From contig NZ_CAMGYY010000002.1 of assembly GCF_946151045.1 (NCBI RefSeq), forward strand, positions 248,001-312,000: a stretch of 64,000 bases of DNA, read 5' to 3'. Shown here one piece after another: positions 44,326 through 55,434 of the stretch; the stretch's first letter is position 1, and each line of letters starts with the position of its first letter. The translations under genes and the position numbers were made by a program. Source of the stretch: Mammaliicoccus sp. Marseille-Q6498 (GTDB lineage: Bacteria > Bacillota > Bacilli > Staphylococcales > Staphylococcaceae). The notes beneath the pieces were generated by a model. It ran no database searches. It was not told the DNA's origin and was given only the letters and a program-made list of their open reading frames with translations.

Positions 44326-44790
44326 TTATAGGTGGATATGTTTTTCAAGAATTTGAACAAGTAATTCTAAACCTTGTTGATCATCTTGATTAAATCTAGA
44401 CGTGACAGGTGCATCTATATCTAACACACCAATGATTTCTTTGTTATGATATACAGGAATAACAATTTCTGATTTACTATTTGCATCACAAGCAATATGA
44501 CCTGGAAAAGCATGAACATCTGCTACAAGTTGAGTTGATTGAGTTGAAACGGCAGTACCACAAACACCTTTGCCAATTTCTATATCGACGCAAGCAGGTA
44601 ATCCTTGAAATGGTCCGAGTTTTAATGCATTATTTTTAATAAGATAAAAACCTACCCAATTGATTTCGGGAAGAAATTGATTGATAAAAGCAGAAGTATT
44701 ACTTAAGTTTGCAATTAAATCTGTTTCACCTGATAAAAGACCGTCTAATTGTTTACTTAATAATGTATAATTTAGTTGATGTTCTGACAT
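44326..44790 (-). CDS. msrC: Free methionine-(R)-sulfoxide reductase (GAF domain)
   Basis: Reduces free Met-R-sulfoxide. It is a single GAF domain of 154 residues with the three conserved cysteines of the fRMsr family: C67 (LPACVD), C77 (GVCGTA) and C101 (IACDAN). It lies between the rpsD promoter and ezrA, divergent from ezrA. The stop is only about 10 bases from the rpsD -35 box, so read-through into the rpsD promoter is possible. The annotation is firm from the cysteine spacing. Confidence 0.9.
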   Translation of the reverse strand: MSEHQLNYTLLSKQLDGLLSGETDLIANLSNTSAFINQFLPEINWVGFYLIKNNALKLGPFQGLPACVDIEIGKGVCGTAVSTQSTQLVADVHAFPGHIACDANSKSEIVIPVYHNKEIIGVLDIDAPVTSRFNQDDQQGLELLVQILEKHIHL

Positions 44791-44870
44791 TTCTTAATTC
44801 CCCATTTCATTTATTATTTGTATTATAATACTATTTTAAAATTTTGAATATATTTTGCATAGAAAAAGGT

Positions 44871-44898
44871 TTGTTGGTTAAATGTTTTACGTTATAAT
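44871..44898 (+). promoter_or_regulatory. Promoter of ezrA
   Basis: TTGTTG and TATAAT are separated by 16 bases, 30 bases before the ezrA start codon. Confidence 0.55.
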
Positions 44899-44928
44899 AA
44901 AGAGAACGATTTAGGAGGAGAATACATA

Positions 44929-46626
44929 ATGGCAATTTATATAACACTTGCAATTATTATCATTATATTAATTGGTATTGGTATAATGTTATGGTTGCGT
45001 ACTTCAAAGCGCAATTTGATTACTGAGACTGAGCAGCGTAAGCAAAAAATTAAACAACTACCATTTCAAGATGAATTGGCTAAACTTAAAAAATTAAACA
45101 TTCGTGGTGAAGCCAAAGACAAGTATGACCAATTTAAAAGAGAATGGCAAACCGTTTTACAAGAAGATTTAAAAGTTGTAGATGCAAAGATTCAAGATGC
45201 TGATGCAGAATTAGATAAATTTAAATTTTCTCAATCAGAAGAAAGTATTGCTGATGCAAACAAAATTATGGATGGTATTGAAAAGAAATATACGCGTTTA
45301 ACTCAAAGTGTTAATGAATTAATTACTACTGTTGAAACGAGCGACCAGTCATATAATGAATCTAAGCAAATATACAGAGAAACAAAAAGGGAAGTATTAG
45401 CAAACAGACATCAATTTGGGGATGCAGCAGATTTAATTGAGAAAAATATCGAAGCTTTCTTGCCTAGAATAGAAGAATATGAAGAACTTATTCAAGATGG
45501 TCATTATATTAAAGCTAAAGGGCATATTGATCAACTGAATAGCGATATGAAACGTATGCAAGAAGATATGAATGAAATTCCATTATTAATTAAAGATGTT
45601 CAAAAAGAATTGCCGGGTCAATTCCAAGATTTAAAATTTGGTTGCAGAGATTTGAAAGTCGAAGGCTATAACCTAGAACACGTTAAAGTTGAAAGTACAT
45701 TACAAACATTGCGTGGAAAACTTAATTTAGTCGAACCATTGATTGGTCGTTTAGAATTAAGCCAAGCTGAGAATATTATTAATGAAATCAATGATTCATT
45801 AGACGACATGTACGACTTAATCGAACATGAAGTTAAATCAAAAAATACTGTTGAACAATCTAAAGAAATTATTACAGATGAATTGTTCCATGCTAAAGAT
45901 ATGAACTATACACTTCAAACTGAAATCGAATATGTTAAAGAAAACTATTATATTTCAGAAGAAGATGTTCATAAAGTAAGACAATATGAAAATGAAATTC
46001 AAAATCTAATTAGTGTATACGATGAAATTTTAGGCGAAATGGCTAAAACAAACGTAAGATACAGTGAAGTTGAAGATAACTTACTTTATATAGAAGAACA
46101 CGTTAAAGTAATCAATAGTAACCAACAAAAAATTCAAAATCACTTAGTTTCATTAAGAGAAGATGAAGCAACAGCACAACAAAACACTTTACGTGTACAA
46201 TCTAGAAAAGAAGAGATCTACAGAAAATTATTAGCTTCGAATTTACCAAGTGTTCCTGAACGATTTATCATTATGAAAAATGAAATTGATCATGAAATTC
46301 GTGAAGTGAATAAAATTTTCAGTCAAAGACCTATAAATGTACAATATGTAAAAGATAAAGTAAGTAATATTGTTTTACAGATGAACAAATTCGAAGATGA
46401 AACGACAGACGTACTTATTAATGCAGTACATGCTGAAACACTTATTCAATATGGTAATCGTTATAGAAAAGAAAATAACGATTTAAATAAAAGTCTTAAT
46501 GAAGCAGAAAGACTTTTTGCTAACAATCGATATAAACGTGCGATTGAAATTGCAGAAGCAGCTTTAGATAAAGTAGAGCCAGGAATAAGTAATAAAATCG
46601 AAGAAGAAGTAAACAATCAACATTAA
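44929..46626 (+). CDS. ezrA: Septation ring formation regulator EzrA
   Basis: A membrane-anchored division protein that interacts with FtsZ and scaffolds the divisome. It has 565 residues, the usual size. One N-terminal membrane segment (about 2-22, [20 protein letters not shown]) leaves a large cytoplasmic domain made of spectrin-like coiled-coil repeats, rich in Glu, Lys and Gln heptads. The end has the short acidic sequence [11 protein letters not shown]. An AGGAGGAG site precedes the ATG. Terminated by the hairpin downstream. Confidence 0.96.
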   Translation: MAIYITLAIIIIILIGIGIMLWLRTSKRNLITETEQRKQKIKQLPFQDELAKLKKLNIRGEAKDKYDQFKREWQTVLQEDLKVVDAKIQDADAELDKFKFSQSEESIADANKIMDGIEKKYTRLTQSVNELITTVETSDQSYNESKQIYRETKREVLANRHQFGDAADLIEKNIEAFLPRIEEYEELIQDGHYIKAKGHIDQLNSDMKRMQEDMNEIPLLIKDVQKELPGQFQDLKFGCRDLKVEGYNLEHVKVESTLQTLRGKLNLVEPLIGRLELSQAENIINEINDSLDDMYDLIEHEVKSKNTVEQSKEIITDELFHAKDMNYTLQTEIEYVKENYYISEEDVHKVRQYENEIQNLISVYDEILGEMAKTNVRYSEVEDNLLYIEEHVKVINSNQQKIQNHLVSLREDEATAQQNTLRVQSRKEEIYRKLLASNLPSVPERFIIMKNEIDHEIREVNKIFSQRPINVQYVKDKVSNIVLQMNKFEDETTDVLINAVHAETLIQYGNRYRKENNDLNKSLNEAERLFANNRYKRAIEIAEAALDKVEPGISNKIEEEVNNQH

Positions 46627-46634
46627 TATAAAGA

Positions 46635-46672
46635 TAAAAGTGAGATGATGAACCCATCATCTCACTTTTATT
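46635..46672 (+). terminator. Terminator after ezrA
   Basis: AAAAGTGAGATGATG pairs perfectly with CATCATCTCACTTTT around a 4-base loop, with TATTGTG following. Confidence 0.85.
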
Positions 46673-46743
46673 GTGTGTTAAATAGTATATCTATCATATT
46701 TGACTTATGGTATCATAATATAATGAAAAAAAGAGGTGACAGT

Positions 46744-47889
46744 ATGATATATTTTGATAATGCTGCAACTACAAAACCTCATGAGGATGTTATTCAATCG
46801 TATTCTCAAATGAATACACAATATTTCTTTAATCCAAATAGTCCTCATACAGCAGGTGTTAAAATTGCGCATTTAATTGAAAAAGCTAGAGAAAATATAA
46901 AACAATATTTAAACTTAAATGATAAGTTTGATGTTATTTTTACAAGTGGCGCAACTGAATCAAATAATATTGCACTACAAGGCATGGCTAGAACGAAAAA
47001 ACGTTTTGGTAACACGATACTCACGACAAAGATAGAACATCCATCAGTATTAGAAACGATGCGTGGATTAGAAGAACAAGGATTCAATTTAAAATATATT
47101 AATACAACGCCAGATGGGAAGTTGAGTATCGATCATTTGATAAAATTATTAAATGATGATGTTATACTCGTAACTTGTATGCATGTGAATAATATAATGG
47201 GACAAATTCAACCGATTGAAGAAATTAGTCAGTTATTAAAAAACTATCCTAAAGTTCATTTTCATGTAGATGGTGTGCAAGGATTTGGAAAAGTACCGTT
47301 AGACGTCAATTTAGCAGATAGTTATAGTTTAAGTGCACATAAATTCCATGGTTTAAAAGGATCAGGATTGTTAGTGCTTAATCAATTAAAAACAATAAAT
47401 CCTATTATATTTGGTGGGGGACAAGAGTTTGGCATAAGAAGCGGAACAGTTAATGCCCCAGCAAACGTTGCGTTAGCTAAAGCAATGAGACATATGAATG
47501 ATCATTTAGAAGAAAATAAAAAAACATTGTCTGATAAAGGATTAAAGATAAGAAGTATAATAGAAGGATATGAAGGTGTATTAATTAATTCACCTAAAGA
47601 TGCAGCACCATATATCTTAAATGTATCTTTTCCTGGTGTTAAAGGAGAAGTACTTGTAAATGCTTTTTCTAAATACGAAATTTATTTATCTACGACGAGC
47701 GCTTGTTCATCTAAAAAAAGTTCTCATAATGAAACGTTAAAAGCAATGGGCTTTTCTAAAAGTCGTATAGAAGGAAGTATTAGAATCAGTATTTCTGCAG
47801 ATTTAACAGACGAACAAATTGAATTGTTTAAAACAGCCTTTGATAAAGTATATAAAGAAGTGAAGGAGCTATTAATAAATGAATTATGA
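46744..47889 (+). CDS. Cysteine desulfurase (NifS/NifZ type)
   Basis: A PLP enzyme that takes sulfur from cysteine as a persulfide. I chose ATG 46744 with AGAGGTGAC upstream, giving 381 residues; the longer frame from 46645 runs through the ezrA terminator. The start [16 protein letters not shown] is characteristic. The PLP lysine is in [12 protein letters not shown], and the catalytic loop cysteine is in [10 protein letters not shown]. It overlaps thiI by 11 bases, like NifZ-ThiI of B. subtilis, where the partner makes 4-thiouridine. A dedicated tRNA thiolation donor is therefore likely. Confidence 0.92.
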   Translation: MIYFDNAATTKPHEDVIQSYSQMNTQYFFNPNSPHTAGVKIAHLIEKARENIKQYLNLNDKFDVIFTSGATESNNIALQGMARTKKRFGNTILTTKIEHPSVLETMRGLEEQGFNLKYINTTPDGKLSIDHLIKLLNDDVILVTCMHVNNIMGQIQPIEEISQLLKNYPKVHFHVDGVQGFGKVPLDVNLADSYSLSAHKFHGLKGSGLLVLNQLKTINPIIFGGGQEFGIRSGTVNAPANVALAKAMRHMNDHLEENKKTLSDKGLKIRSIIEGYEGVLINSPKDAAPYILNVSFPGVKGEVLVNAFSKYEIYLSTTSACSSKKSSHNETLKAMGFSKSRIEGSIRISISADLTDEQIELFKTAFDKVYKEVKELLINEL

Positions 47890-49096
47890 TCACATATTAG
47901 TAAGATATGGAGAATTGACATTAAAAACAGGCAATAGAAATATGTTTGTTAATAAATTAAAATCAAATATAAAAAACAGATTGATGCCATTACAAGGATA
48001 TAAAGTAAGAGCCAATCGAGATCGCATGTATATTGATGTACATGAAGGTTCAGATATTGAAGAAATGATGCAACGTATCACTACTGTTTTTGGTGTGCAT
48101 TCTGTAAGTCCAGTTGTAAGAATTGAAAAAGACATTGAAGTAATGAAAGAAGTTGCATTACAATTTGCCAATGATTTCAATGATGGCGATACTTTTAAAA
48201 TTGATGTAAAAAGAGCAGATAAAACATTTGAATTAGATACATTTGAACTTCAAAATACACTTGGCGGACATGTGCTTCAAAATACAGAGAATATAACGGT
48301 TAATGTTAAACGACCTGACCATAAAATCAAAGTAGAAGTACGTAAAGACGCTATTTATATGTATAACCGAGTACTCGAAGGTGAGGGTGGATTGCCAGTT
48401 GGAACAGGTGGTAAAACATTACTTATGCTTTCAGGTGGTATAGATTCACCAGTTGCTGGTATGGAAGTCATGAAAAGAGGCGTGACAATTGAAGCGATTC
48501 ATTTCCATAGTCCACCATATACTAGTGAACAAGCTAAACAAAAAGTGATTGATTTAACGAAACAGTTAGCACAATTAACAGGTGACATTAAACTTCATAT
48601 AGTACCTTTTACAGAATTACAAAAACAAATTCATAAAGTTGTTGAAGAAAGTTTCACAATGACAAGTACGAGAAGAATGATGTTAAGAGTGACAGAAAAA
48701 GTAGCACACGAAATTGGTGCTCAAGCTATTGTAAACGGAGAAAACCTTGGACAAGTAGCGAGCCAAACGTTAGGTAGTATGTACGCGATTAATAGCGTGA
48801 CATCTATGCCAATATTAAGACCGTTACTTACTTTTGATAAAGAAGATATTGTGAAAAAAGCGAAAGCAATTAATACATTCGAATTATCTATACAACCATT
48901 CGAAGACTGTTGTACAATCTTTACACCTAAAAATCCAAAAACAAATCCGAAACTTGAAAAAGTAGAATATTTTGAGTCAAAATTTGATTTTGGACCTTTA
49001 ATAGATGAAGCGGTTGAAAATGTTGAAACGATTACGATTTCAAAACATGACGACATTCAAGAACAAAAAGATAAGTGGATGGATGATCTACTTTAA
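47879..49096 (+). CDS. thiI: tRNA 4-thiouridine synthase ThiI
   Basis: Puts sulfur on U8 of tRNA. The 405 residues hold a ferredoxin-like start, a THUMP domain (about 60-165) and an adenylating PP-loop ATPase with [13 protein letters not shown]. There is no C-terminal rhodanese domain with the catalytic Cys seen in E. coli ThiI, as is usual in Firmicutes; the short tail ends KDKWMDDLL. Its start overlaps the desulfurase gene. Also counted in thiamine thiazole synthesis in enteric bacteria, which the short form may not do. Confidence 0.94.
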   Translation: MNYDHILVRYGELTLKTGNRNMFVNKLKSNIKNRLMPLQGYKVRANRDRMYIDVHEGSDIEEMMQRITTVFGVHSVSPVVRIEKDIEVMKEVALQFANDFNDGDTFKIDVKRADKTFELDTFELQNTLGGHVLQNTENITVNVKRPDHKIKVEVRKDAIYMYNRVLEGEGGLPVGTGGKTLLMLSGGIDSPVAGMEVMKRGVTIEAIHFHSPPYTSEQAKQKVIDLTKQLAQLTGDIKLHIVPFTELQKQIHKVVEESFTMTSTRRMMLRVTEKVAHEIGAQAIVNGENLGQVASQTLGSMYAINSVTSMPILRPLLTFDKEDIVKKAKAINTFELSIQPFEDCCTIFTPKNPKTNPKLEKVEYFESKFDFGPLIDEAVENVETITISKHDDIQEQKDKWMDDLL

Positions 49097-49137
49097 TCAT
49101 ACTTGTAGTATTGAAGTAATAAAGTAGAGGGGATGAA

Positions 49138-49914
49138 ATGATGGATTTTGATATTAATTTACTACTTATCATTATGTTGTTTGGATTAATCGCTGCATTT
49201 ATTGATTCAGTAGTCGGTGGTGGCGGTTTGATTTCTTTACCAGCATTATTAGCAGTAGGAATGGATCCGGCAGTTGCTTTAGGTACGAACAAATTAGCAA
49301 GTTCATTCGGTTCGTTAACGAGTACGTTAAAGTTTATTAAAGCTAAAAAAGTAGATTTTGATATAGTGGGTAAGTTATTTCCATTAAGCTTTATCGGTTC
49401 GATACTTGGTGCAATAACTGCTACATACTTACCTCCAGAATATTTTAAACCTTTAGCTATTATCATATTAGCGCTCGTAACGATATATTCAATTGTGAAA
49501 AAAGACTGGGGAGACATAAATAATTATAAAAAATTAACACTTAAAAAAGCTATTTTATTTATTGTCGGTGTTACGATGATTGGATATTATGATGGTTTTT
49601 TAGGCGGTGGAACAGGTTCGTTTTTCCTATTTATGTTGTTGTTAATTGGATTAGACTTTCTACATGCTGCTGGGAACGCAAAGTTTTTAAACCTTGCTTC
49701 TAACTTAGGTGCACTATTTTTATTTATGGCACTAGGACACGTGAATTATATTTATGGATTTTGTATGGCATTTTCAATGGTCATCGGATCTTATCTAGGG
49801 GTTACATTTGCGATAAAAAAAGGTGTTTCTTACGTAAAAGTATTATTTATCGTGATAACAACATTATTATTATTAAAAAATGCTTATGACTATGTAATGA
49901 CTCACTTAATATAA
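49138..49914 (+). CDS. TSUP (TauE/SafE) family membrane permease
   Basis: A 258-residue integral membrane protein with about eight segments and the two family repeats: IDSVVGGGGLISLPALL early and YDGFLGGGTGSFFLFML in the middle. TSUP proteins export or import sulfite, sulfoacetate or similar anions. It stands 41 bases after thiI without a terminator, so it may be in the same transcript as the sulfur-transfer pair. The start may be ATG 49138 or 49141. The substrate is unknown. Confidence 0.85.
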   Translation: MMDFDINLLLIIMLFGLIAAFIDSVVGGGGLISLPALLAVGMDPAVALGTNKLASSFGSLTSTLKFIKAKKVDFDIVGKLFPLSFIGSILGAITATYLPPEYFKPLAIIILALVTIYSIVKKDWGDINNYKKLTLKKAILFIVGVTMIGYYDGFLGGGTGSFFLFMLLLIGLDFLHAAGNAKFLNLASNLGALFLFMALGHVNYIYGFCMAFSMVIGSYLGVTFAIKKGVSYVKVLFIVITTLLLLKNAYDYVMTHLI

Positions 49915-49920
49915 ATAAAA

Positions 49921-49957
49921 ACCAGAACAAAATCACGAATGATTTTGTTCTGGTTTT
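49921..49957. terminator. Bidirectional terminator
   Basis: ACCAGAACAAAATCA pairs perfectly with TGATTTTGTTCTGGT around a 4-base loop, flanked by A- and T-runs. It separates the TSUP permease and NAD kinase genes. Confidence 0.9.
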
Positions 49958-49966
49958 TTGTATTTT

Positions 49967-50770
49967 TTATAAGAATTTTCTTTGAACTTTACTCCAAAAT
50001 GAATTTTGAGGTAGTTTAAGTGTTCGTATATATTTATCTTTTATTGTTAATGTTACGAAATCAACTTCTTGAATACTTAGCGCTTCGTTATCTAATCCCA
50101 TAATTGGATAGTAATTGCCTTCTTTGTCTAAAGTGATTTTCAGTGTTCTTGTATCACCTAGAACGACTGAACTACTAACTGTTCTAAAGTTATTATTATT
50201 TAAAGAAGCAATTTCAGTTAGCTGCATACTTCTAATCATAGGGTCAATAATCGCACCATCTAATGATTTATTATAACCTGTTGAACCGGTTGGCGTAGAT
50301 ATTAATAAGCCGTCTCCGTTAAATGCTTCAAAGTATTCATCATCTATATAAATTTCCATTTTCATTGGTTTAATGACACTAGATTTAATGTAGAAGTCAT
50401 TTAAACACATATATGACATGTGGTCATTTAAATTAACTTCTAATACTGGATATTTGCGTACCATTACTTCATTTGAGTCTATAGATTCTATTAAGTGATT
50501 AATATCATCTACACTAAAATCTACATATAGATAATTTTGATCTAAACGCGTTTTAATGCCGACATAAATTTTATCTTTATTGAAGCTCGTTTTACGACAT
50601 GCTTGTAGAAAACTACCATCACCACCGACAGAAGCTATAATGTCAGCATTTTCATAATTTGAAACAAATTCAAATCCGTGTGGTTCCATTTGTTGTTGAA
50701 TATTTTTACATGTTTGTAATACGTCTTTATCTTTAGATTTAAAAAGGTAGATACGTTTTTTTGAACTCAT
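49967..50770 (-). CDS. nadK: NAD kinase
   Basis: Phosphorylates NAD to NADP. It has 267 residues, the expected length for the short Gram-positive form. The nucleotide-binding motif GGDGSFLQA and the family motif STPTGSTGYNKSLDG are present. I chose ATG 50770 with GGGAGG upstream; the frame that extends to 50803 contains that site. It diverges from sppA, with about 85 bases between the starts. A second NAD kinase (ppnK2 type) exists in many Firmicutes, so this may be one of two. Confidence 0.92.
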   Translation of the reverse strand: MSSKKRIYLFKSKDKDVLQTCKNIQQQMEPHGFEFVSNYENADIIASVGGDGSFLQACRKTSFNKDKIYVGIKTRLDQNYLYVDFSVDDINHLIESIDSNEVMVRKYPVLEVNLNDHMSYMCLNDFYIKSSVIKPMKMEIYIDDEYFEAFNGDGLLISTPTGSTGYNKSLDGAIIDPMIRSMQLTEIASLNNNNFRTVSSSVVLGDTRTLKITLDKEGNYYPIMGLDNEALSIQEVDFVTLTIKDKYIRTLKLPQNSFWSKVQRKFL

Positions 50771-50856
50771 AATTAGTTCCTCCCGATAAGTTACAGATGA
50801 CATGAAAGTCTGTTATTATTATAAATGTAAATATATAAATTGGAAAGGAAGAGACT

Positions 50857-51852
50857 ATGTCAAAAAGAATAGTTGCAATTATTATTGCATTAATACTTGT
50901 TATCGGTGGCATCGTGATGAGTGCTGCTGGAATGTTTTTCGATAATACGTTTAATAAAGCAATGTCTGATTCAGATGGTATTAGTGAATCTGTTCAATCA
51001 GGTAGCGATAGTAGTAGTAAAATCGTTAAATTATCTGTTGACGGTACAATTCAAGATACTGGAGCAGAAGAATCTTTATTTAGTGGCGGTGGATACAATC
51101 ACCAATCATTTTTGAAAAAACTTGATAAAATTAAAAAAGATAAAAATGTTAAAGGTGTTTTATTAGAAATTAACTCCCCAGGTGGCGGAACATATGAAAG
51201 TGATGAAATACATAAAAAATTAGAAGAAATTAAAGCTAAAGATAAAAAAGTTTATGTACAAATGAAAAATATGGCTGCATCTGGTGGTTATTACATTTCA
51301 ACTCCAGCTGACAAAATTTATGCAGGACCACAAACTTTAACTGGATCATTAGGTGTTATCATCTCGACAATTAATTACGCTGAATTAGCGAAAAATCTAG
51401 GCGTAAAAGATGAATCCGTTGTTTCAGGTAAACATAAACAAATATTAAATCCGATGAAAGACATGTCTAAAGAAGAGAAAAATATTATGCAATCTATCAT
51501 TGATGACAGCTATAAACAATTTGTTGATGTCATTAAAGACGGTAGACATATGTCTGAAGCAGATGTTAAAAAATTAGCTGACGGAAGAATTTATTCAGCA
51601 CAACAAGCTAAATCTAATGGATTAATTGATGAAATTGGATATGAAGATGACGCTATTAAAGGTTTGAAAAAAGATATTAAATCTAAGCATGCACAAGTGG
51701 TAACGTATGATACTTCTAGTGGATTTATGAACTTACCAATGGCAGCTAAAAGTAAAATGTCATCAATGATAGGGCTTGATAGTATGGGCAAATACGAAGC
51801 TTTAGTTAAAGCAAATAAATCACCACAACCAATGTATTTATATGGTGAGTAA
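50857..51852 (+). CDS. sppA: Signal peptide peptidase SppA
   Basis: A membrane serine protease of the S49 family that degrades cleaved signal peptides. It has 331 residues, the short Gram-positive form. The N-terminal membrane segment is about 5-28. The active-site Ser is S142 in NMAASGGYY and the catalytic Lys is probably K194 in SGKHKQIL, 52 residues later, as in B. subtilis SppA. It is followed by an RDD protein after 12 bases, like sppA-yteJ in B. subtilis, so both form an operon. Confidence 0.93.
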   Translation: MSKRIVAIIIALILVIGGIVMSAAGMFFDNTFNKAMSDSDGISESVQSGSDSSSKIVKLSVDGTIQDTGAEESLFSGGGYNHQSFLKKLDKIKKDKNVKGVLLEINSPGGGTYESDEIHKKLEEIKAKDKKVYVQMKNMAASGGYYISTPADKIYAGPQTLTGSLGVIISTINYAELAKNLGVKDESVVSGKHKQILNPMKDMSKEEKNIMQSIIDDSYKQFVDVIKDGRHMSEADVKKLADGRIYSAQQAKSNGLIDEIGYEDDAIKGLKKDIKSKHAQVVTYDTSSGFMNLPMAAKSKMSSMIGLDSMGKYEALVKANKSPQPMYLYGE

Positions 51853-51864
51853 GGAGGATTTTAA

Positions 51865-52416
51865 ATGACTGAAACGAGTTACGAACAAGTCGCCTCGTCA
51901 CGACAACAAAGTGAGATTGAACGAACTGTCAACAAACATTTCTCTCAAATAAAATCCATTATATTTGCGGGATTCTGGGTTCGTTTTATAGCTTTTATTA
52001 TTGATGTTTTAGCACTAGCTGGTTTCAAAGGTATGGTGTTAAGTCCTATATTTTCATTTACAAACATTCAAGATAAATATTTGTTTGTACCATATTTCAG
52101 TGTTGAAAATCTTGCGAGTGCATTAATATTTTATTTGTACTTTGTTTTGATGACTTATTATTTTAAGGCGACACTTGGAAAAATGATTCTAGGTATAAGT
52201 GTATATCGCGAAGATGGAACGCCATTAAAATTTAAAGATATTTTATTTAGAGAGTGGATCGGAAGAATTATTTCTGGCGCTTTCATAGGTTTACCATACT
52301 TAGTCGTTGCGTTTAATAAAAAACATAAAGGTATTCACGATTACTTTGGTGAAACAGTAGTTTTAAAAAATAAGTATATTGGCTTGCGAAATGATTTTCA
52401 AAAGGCAATGAGATAA
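51865..52416 (+). CDS. RDD-family membrane protein (YteJ-like)
   Basis: A 183-residue protein with about three membrane segments. The RDD family signature appears as WVRFIAFIIDVLAL and KATLGKMILGISVYREDG. It is the downstream partner of sppA, and B. subtilis YteJ is in the same place. In B. subtilis YteJ is reported to inhibit SppA; that role here would be inferred from synteny only. AAGGAGG precedes the ATG. Confidence 0.85.
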   Translation: MTETSYEQVASSRQQSEIERTVNKHFSQIKSIIFAGFWVRFIAFIIDVLALAGFKGMVLSPIFSFTNIQDKYLFVPYFSVENLASALIFYLYFVLMTYYFKATLGKMILGISVYREDGTPLKFKDILFREWIGRIISGAFIGLPYLVVAFNKKHKGIHDYFGETVVLKNKYIGLRNDFQKAMR

Positions 52417-52497
52417 CGTTTTCAAAGTCAAATGAATTTTAAAGTCTCTTTAATCATGATAAAATATATTTATCAAGAATTAAGGAGGCTATTTTTA

Positions 52498-52998
52498 ATG
52501 GCACAAGTTACATTTAAGAATGAACCAGTTACACTACTAGGTGAAGAAGTTACTGTAGGTTCAGTAGCACCAGATTTTACTGTATTAGCAAATGATTTAT
52601 CAGAAAGAACTTTAAACGACTATGAAGGTAAAAAGAAACTCATCAGTGCCGTACCTTCTTTAGATACAGGTGTATGTAGTCAACAAACACGTAAATTCAA
52701 CGAAGATGCAGCAAATGAACAAGATGGTGTTATTTTAACAATTTCAAATGACTTACCATTTGCTCAAAAAAGATGGTGTGCTGCAGAAGGTTTAGACAAT
52801 GTTATCACACTAAGTGATCACCGTGACCTTTCATTCGGTGAGAATTTCGGTATTGTGATGCAAGAACTTCGTTTATTAGCGCGTTCAGTATTTGTTTTGG
52901 ACAAAGATAATAAAGTTGTTTACTCTGAAATCGTAAGTGAAGGAACAGATCATCCTGATTACGAAAAAGCTTTAGAAGCATTTAGAAATTTAAACTAA
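52498..52998 (+). CDS. tpx: Thiol peroxidase
   Basis: Atypical 2-Cys peroxiredoxin that removes lipid and organic peroxides, reduced by thioredoxin. It has 166 residues. The peroxidatic cysteine is C60 in [14 protein letters not shown] and the resolving one is C94 in [10 protein letters not shown] chose ATG 52498, with a perfect TAAGGAGG 8 bases before it. The tpx-ytxK-ackA order is shared with B. subtilis. Confidence 0.96.
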   Translation: MAQVTFKNEPVTLLGEEVTVGSVAPDFTVLANDLSERTLNDYEGKKKLISAVPSLDTGVCSQQTRKFNEDAANEQDGVILTISNDLPFAQKRWCAAEGLDNVITLSDHRDLSFGENFGIVMQELRLLARSVFVLDKDNKVVYSEIVSEGTDHPDYEKALEAFRNLN

Positions 52999-53018
52999 TT
53001 AACTAATTAACAACTATT

Positions 53019-53052
53019 AAAATGCTGTCCATTATATGGGCAGCTTTTTATA
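53019..53052 (+). terminator. Terminator after tpx
   Basis: AAAATGCTGTCC pairs with GGGCAGCTTTTT (G-T wobbles) around a short loop and ends in a T-run, 16 bases before ytxK. Confidence 0.7.
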
Positions 53053-53067
53053 CGAAAGAGGGCAATT

Positions 53068-54012
53068 ATGACTGAAGAAAAAAATATAATGGAAATATTA
53101 TTTGAAAAATTGGACGTAAAAAGTAAAGACCTCCATGATGAAAATGGTCAAAGTTATATCGAGAACTTAGGTTTAGCTATGGAAGACTTATACAAGAATC
53201 AAAGAGATTTATTAGAGCAATCTACAATTCAAGAACGTAGAAAAGCTTTTCAATTTGCTTATTTAAGTTTGTTAAAAGAAGAAGTGATTCAACCGAATCA
53301 TCAAATGACACCAGATTCAATTGGTTTCATATTAAGTTACCTTGTAAACTTATTTACTAAAAATAGTAAAGAATTAAACATAGTGGATATTGCGAGTGGT
53401 ACTGGTCATTTAAGTGCAACTATAAATGAACAAAACCAAGATAAAACTGTGATGCATCATTTAATTGAAGTAGATCCTGTACTTCAACGCGTAAGTATAC
53501 ATCTTGCGAACTTTTTAGAAATTCCATTTGATGTATATCCTCAAGACGCAATTATGCCATTACCTTTAGAAGAAGCAGACGTTGTTGTAGGAGATTTACC
53601 AGTAGGATACTATCCTGTTGATGAAAGAAGTAAAGAATTGAAACTAGGTTTTGAAGAAGGACATAGTTATAGTCATTATTTACTTTTAGAACAAGCAGTT
53701 GCAGCAACAAGACCTGGCGGATATGTTTTCTTAATCGTTCCAAACAAATTATTTGAAGGCGAAGAAGTGAAACAGCTTCAAAAATATATTGCAACAGAAA
53801 CGGAAATGCAAGCATTTTTGAATTTCCCAAACACGTTATTTAAGACAGAACAATCACGAAAATCACTTTTAATTTTACAAAAGAAAGATCCTGGAAATAC
53901 TCATAAAGTTGAGGTATTACTAGCAAATATTCCTGACTTCAAGGCGCAAGCACAATTGCAAACGTTTTTAAGTGAAGTAGATGAATGGATGAAAGAAAAT
54001 CATCCTTCTTAA
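53068..54012 (+). CDS. ytxK: Class I SAM methyltransferase-like protein (YtxK)
   Basis: A 314-residue protein of the N6-adenine-methylase-like fold. SAM motif I is VDIASGTGHLS, followed by an acidic residue in LIEVDP. Where DNA N6-methylases have (N/D)PP(F/Y), this protein has GDLPVGYYP, so base methylation is doubtful. B. subtilis ytxK lies in the same place between tpx and ackA. Function is unknown. It starts with ATG after GAGGGC and is closely followed by ackA. Confidence 0.85.
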   Translation: MTEEKNIMEILFEKLDVKSKDLHDENGQSYIENLGLAMEDLYKNQRDLLEQSTIQERRKAFQFAYLSLLKEEVIQPNHQMTPDSIGFILSYLVNLFTKNSKELNIVDIASGTGHLSATINEQNQDKTVMHHLIEVDPVLQRVSIHLANFLEIPFDVYPQDAIMPLPLEEADVVVGDLPVGYYPVDERSKELKLGFEEGHSYSHYLLLEQAVAATRPGGYVFLIVPNKLFEGEEVKQLQKYIATETEMQAFLNFPNTLFKTEQSRKSLLILQKKDPGNTHKVEVLLANIPDFKAQAQLQTFLSEVDEWMKENHPS

Positions 54013-54087
54013 ACTGTATTAATGCTTGATTCATAACTGTATTAGTGGTTAAATAGTATAGAAAAGTATGATCAGGAGGAAGTCTAA

Positions 54088-55284
54088 ATGACAAAAATTA
54101 TAGCTATTAACGCCGGGAGTTCATCTTTAAAATTTCAATTATTTGAAATGCCTGAAGAGAAAGTGATAACTAAAGGGTTAATTGAACGTATCGGGTTAAA
54201 AAATTCAATTTTTTCAATTTCAGTAAATGGAGAAAAAATTACAGAAACATTAGATATTGAAAATCATGATGTAGCGGTTAACATTATGTTAGATGCGTTG
54301 AAAAACCATAACATAATAAATGATATAAATGATATTCAAGGTACAGGACATCGTGTTGTGCATGGTGGGGAAATATTCCCAGATTCAGCACTTGTAACAG
54401 ATGATGTACTAACTAAGATAGAAACATTAACAGATTTAGCGCCTTTACACAATCCAGCTAACATAATGGGAATTAAAGCATTTAGAAAATTATTGCCAAA
54501 TATTCCACATGTAGCTGTATTTGATACTTCATTCCACCAAACTATGCCAGAAGAATCATTCTTATATAGTTTACCTTACAATTTCTATAAAGACTTCGGA
54601 ATTCGTAAATATGGTTTCCACGGGACAAGCCATAAATACGTTTCTGAAAGAGCTGCAATATTATTAGATCGTCCATTAGATCAATTAAGAATTATTTCTT
54701 GTCATATTGGTAATGGTGCTTCTATTGCTGCTATTGATGGAGGTAAATCAGTCGATACTTCAATGGGCTTCACACCACTTGCTGGTGTAACAATGGGTAC
54801 GCGTTCAGGTAACTTAGACCCTGCGTTAATTCCATATATCATGGAGAAAACTGGTAAAAATGCTGAAGAAGTATTGAATATTCTTAATAAAGAATCTGGT
54901 TTATTAGGTATTTCAGGTTCTTCAAGTGATTTAAGAGATATTCAACAAGATGCAAATGAAGGAAATGATCGTGCGAAATTAGCATTAGATGTATTTGCTT
55001 CAAGAATTCATAAATATATGGGTTCTTATGCTACAAGAATGCACGGTTTAGATGCAATTGTATTTACAGCTGGCGTAGGTGAAAACTCTGACACAGTTCG
55101 TGCTAAAGTATTAGAAGGACTAGAATTTATGGGTGTATATTGGGATCCACGCTTAAACACTGGATTACATGGTGAAGAAGCATTCATCAACTATCCTCAT
55201 TCACCTGTAAAAGTTATCGTTATTCCAACTGATGAAGAAGTAGTCATTGCACGTGACGTATTAAAATTCGGTAATTTAGGTTAA
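54088..55284 (+). CDS. ackA: Acetate kinase
   Basis: Makes ATP and acetate from acetyl phosphate in overflow metabolism. It has 398 residues. Family motifs are [33 protein letters not shown] and [13 protein letters not shown]. An AGGAGG site precedes the ATG. It forms a functional opposition with acsA (acetate out versus acetate in). It ends in an AT-rich hairpin with T8. Confidence 0.97.
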   Translation: MTKIIAINAGSSSLKFQLFEMPEEKVITKGLIERIGLKNSIFSISVNGEKITETLDIENHDVAVNIMLDALKNHNIINDINDIQGTGHRVVHGGEIFPDSALVTDDVLTKIETLTDLAPLHNPANIMGIKAFRKLLPNIPHVAVFDTSFHQTMPEESFLYSLPYNFYKDFGIRKYGFHGTSHKYVSERAAILLDRPLDQLRIISCHIGNGASIAAIDGGKSVDTSMGFTPLAGVTMGTRSGNLDPALIPYIMEKTGKNAEEVLNILNKESGLLGISGSSSDLRDIQQDANEGNDRAKLALDVFASRIHKYMGSYATRMHGLDAIVFTAGVGENSDTVRAKVLEGLEFMGVYWDPRLNTGLHGEEAFINYPHSPVKVIVIPTDEEVVIARDVLKFGNLG

Positions 55285-55324
55285 TAAACACGAGTTTGGA
55301 CGAGAATGTCTATACTTCGTAAAA

Positions 55325-55378
55325 CAAAAACAATTCTGAAAGAAATCAATTGATTTTTTACAGGATTGTTTTTTTTAT
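55325..55378 (+). terminator. Terminator after ackA
   Basis: AAACAATTCTG-AAAGAAATC pairs with GATTTTTTACAGGATTGTTT (a few mismatches) and is followed by T8. Confidence 0.7.
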
Positions 55379-55434
55379 GTTTATAACTAAATTAAAAGGT
55401 TATTAGAAGTAAAAGGCGTAAGAGGAGGTTCAAT

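Noticed and set aside
47879-49096. Truncated thiI lacking its rhodanese domain
   Set aside because: ThiI of Firmicutes normally lacks this domain, and a desulfurase gene is directly coupled; the length is normal.
49032-49517. 161-residue minus-strand frame over the thiI end and TSUP gene
   Set aside because: It overlaps two well-supported genes and shows no protein family features.
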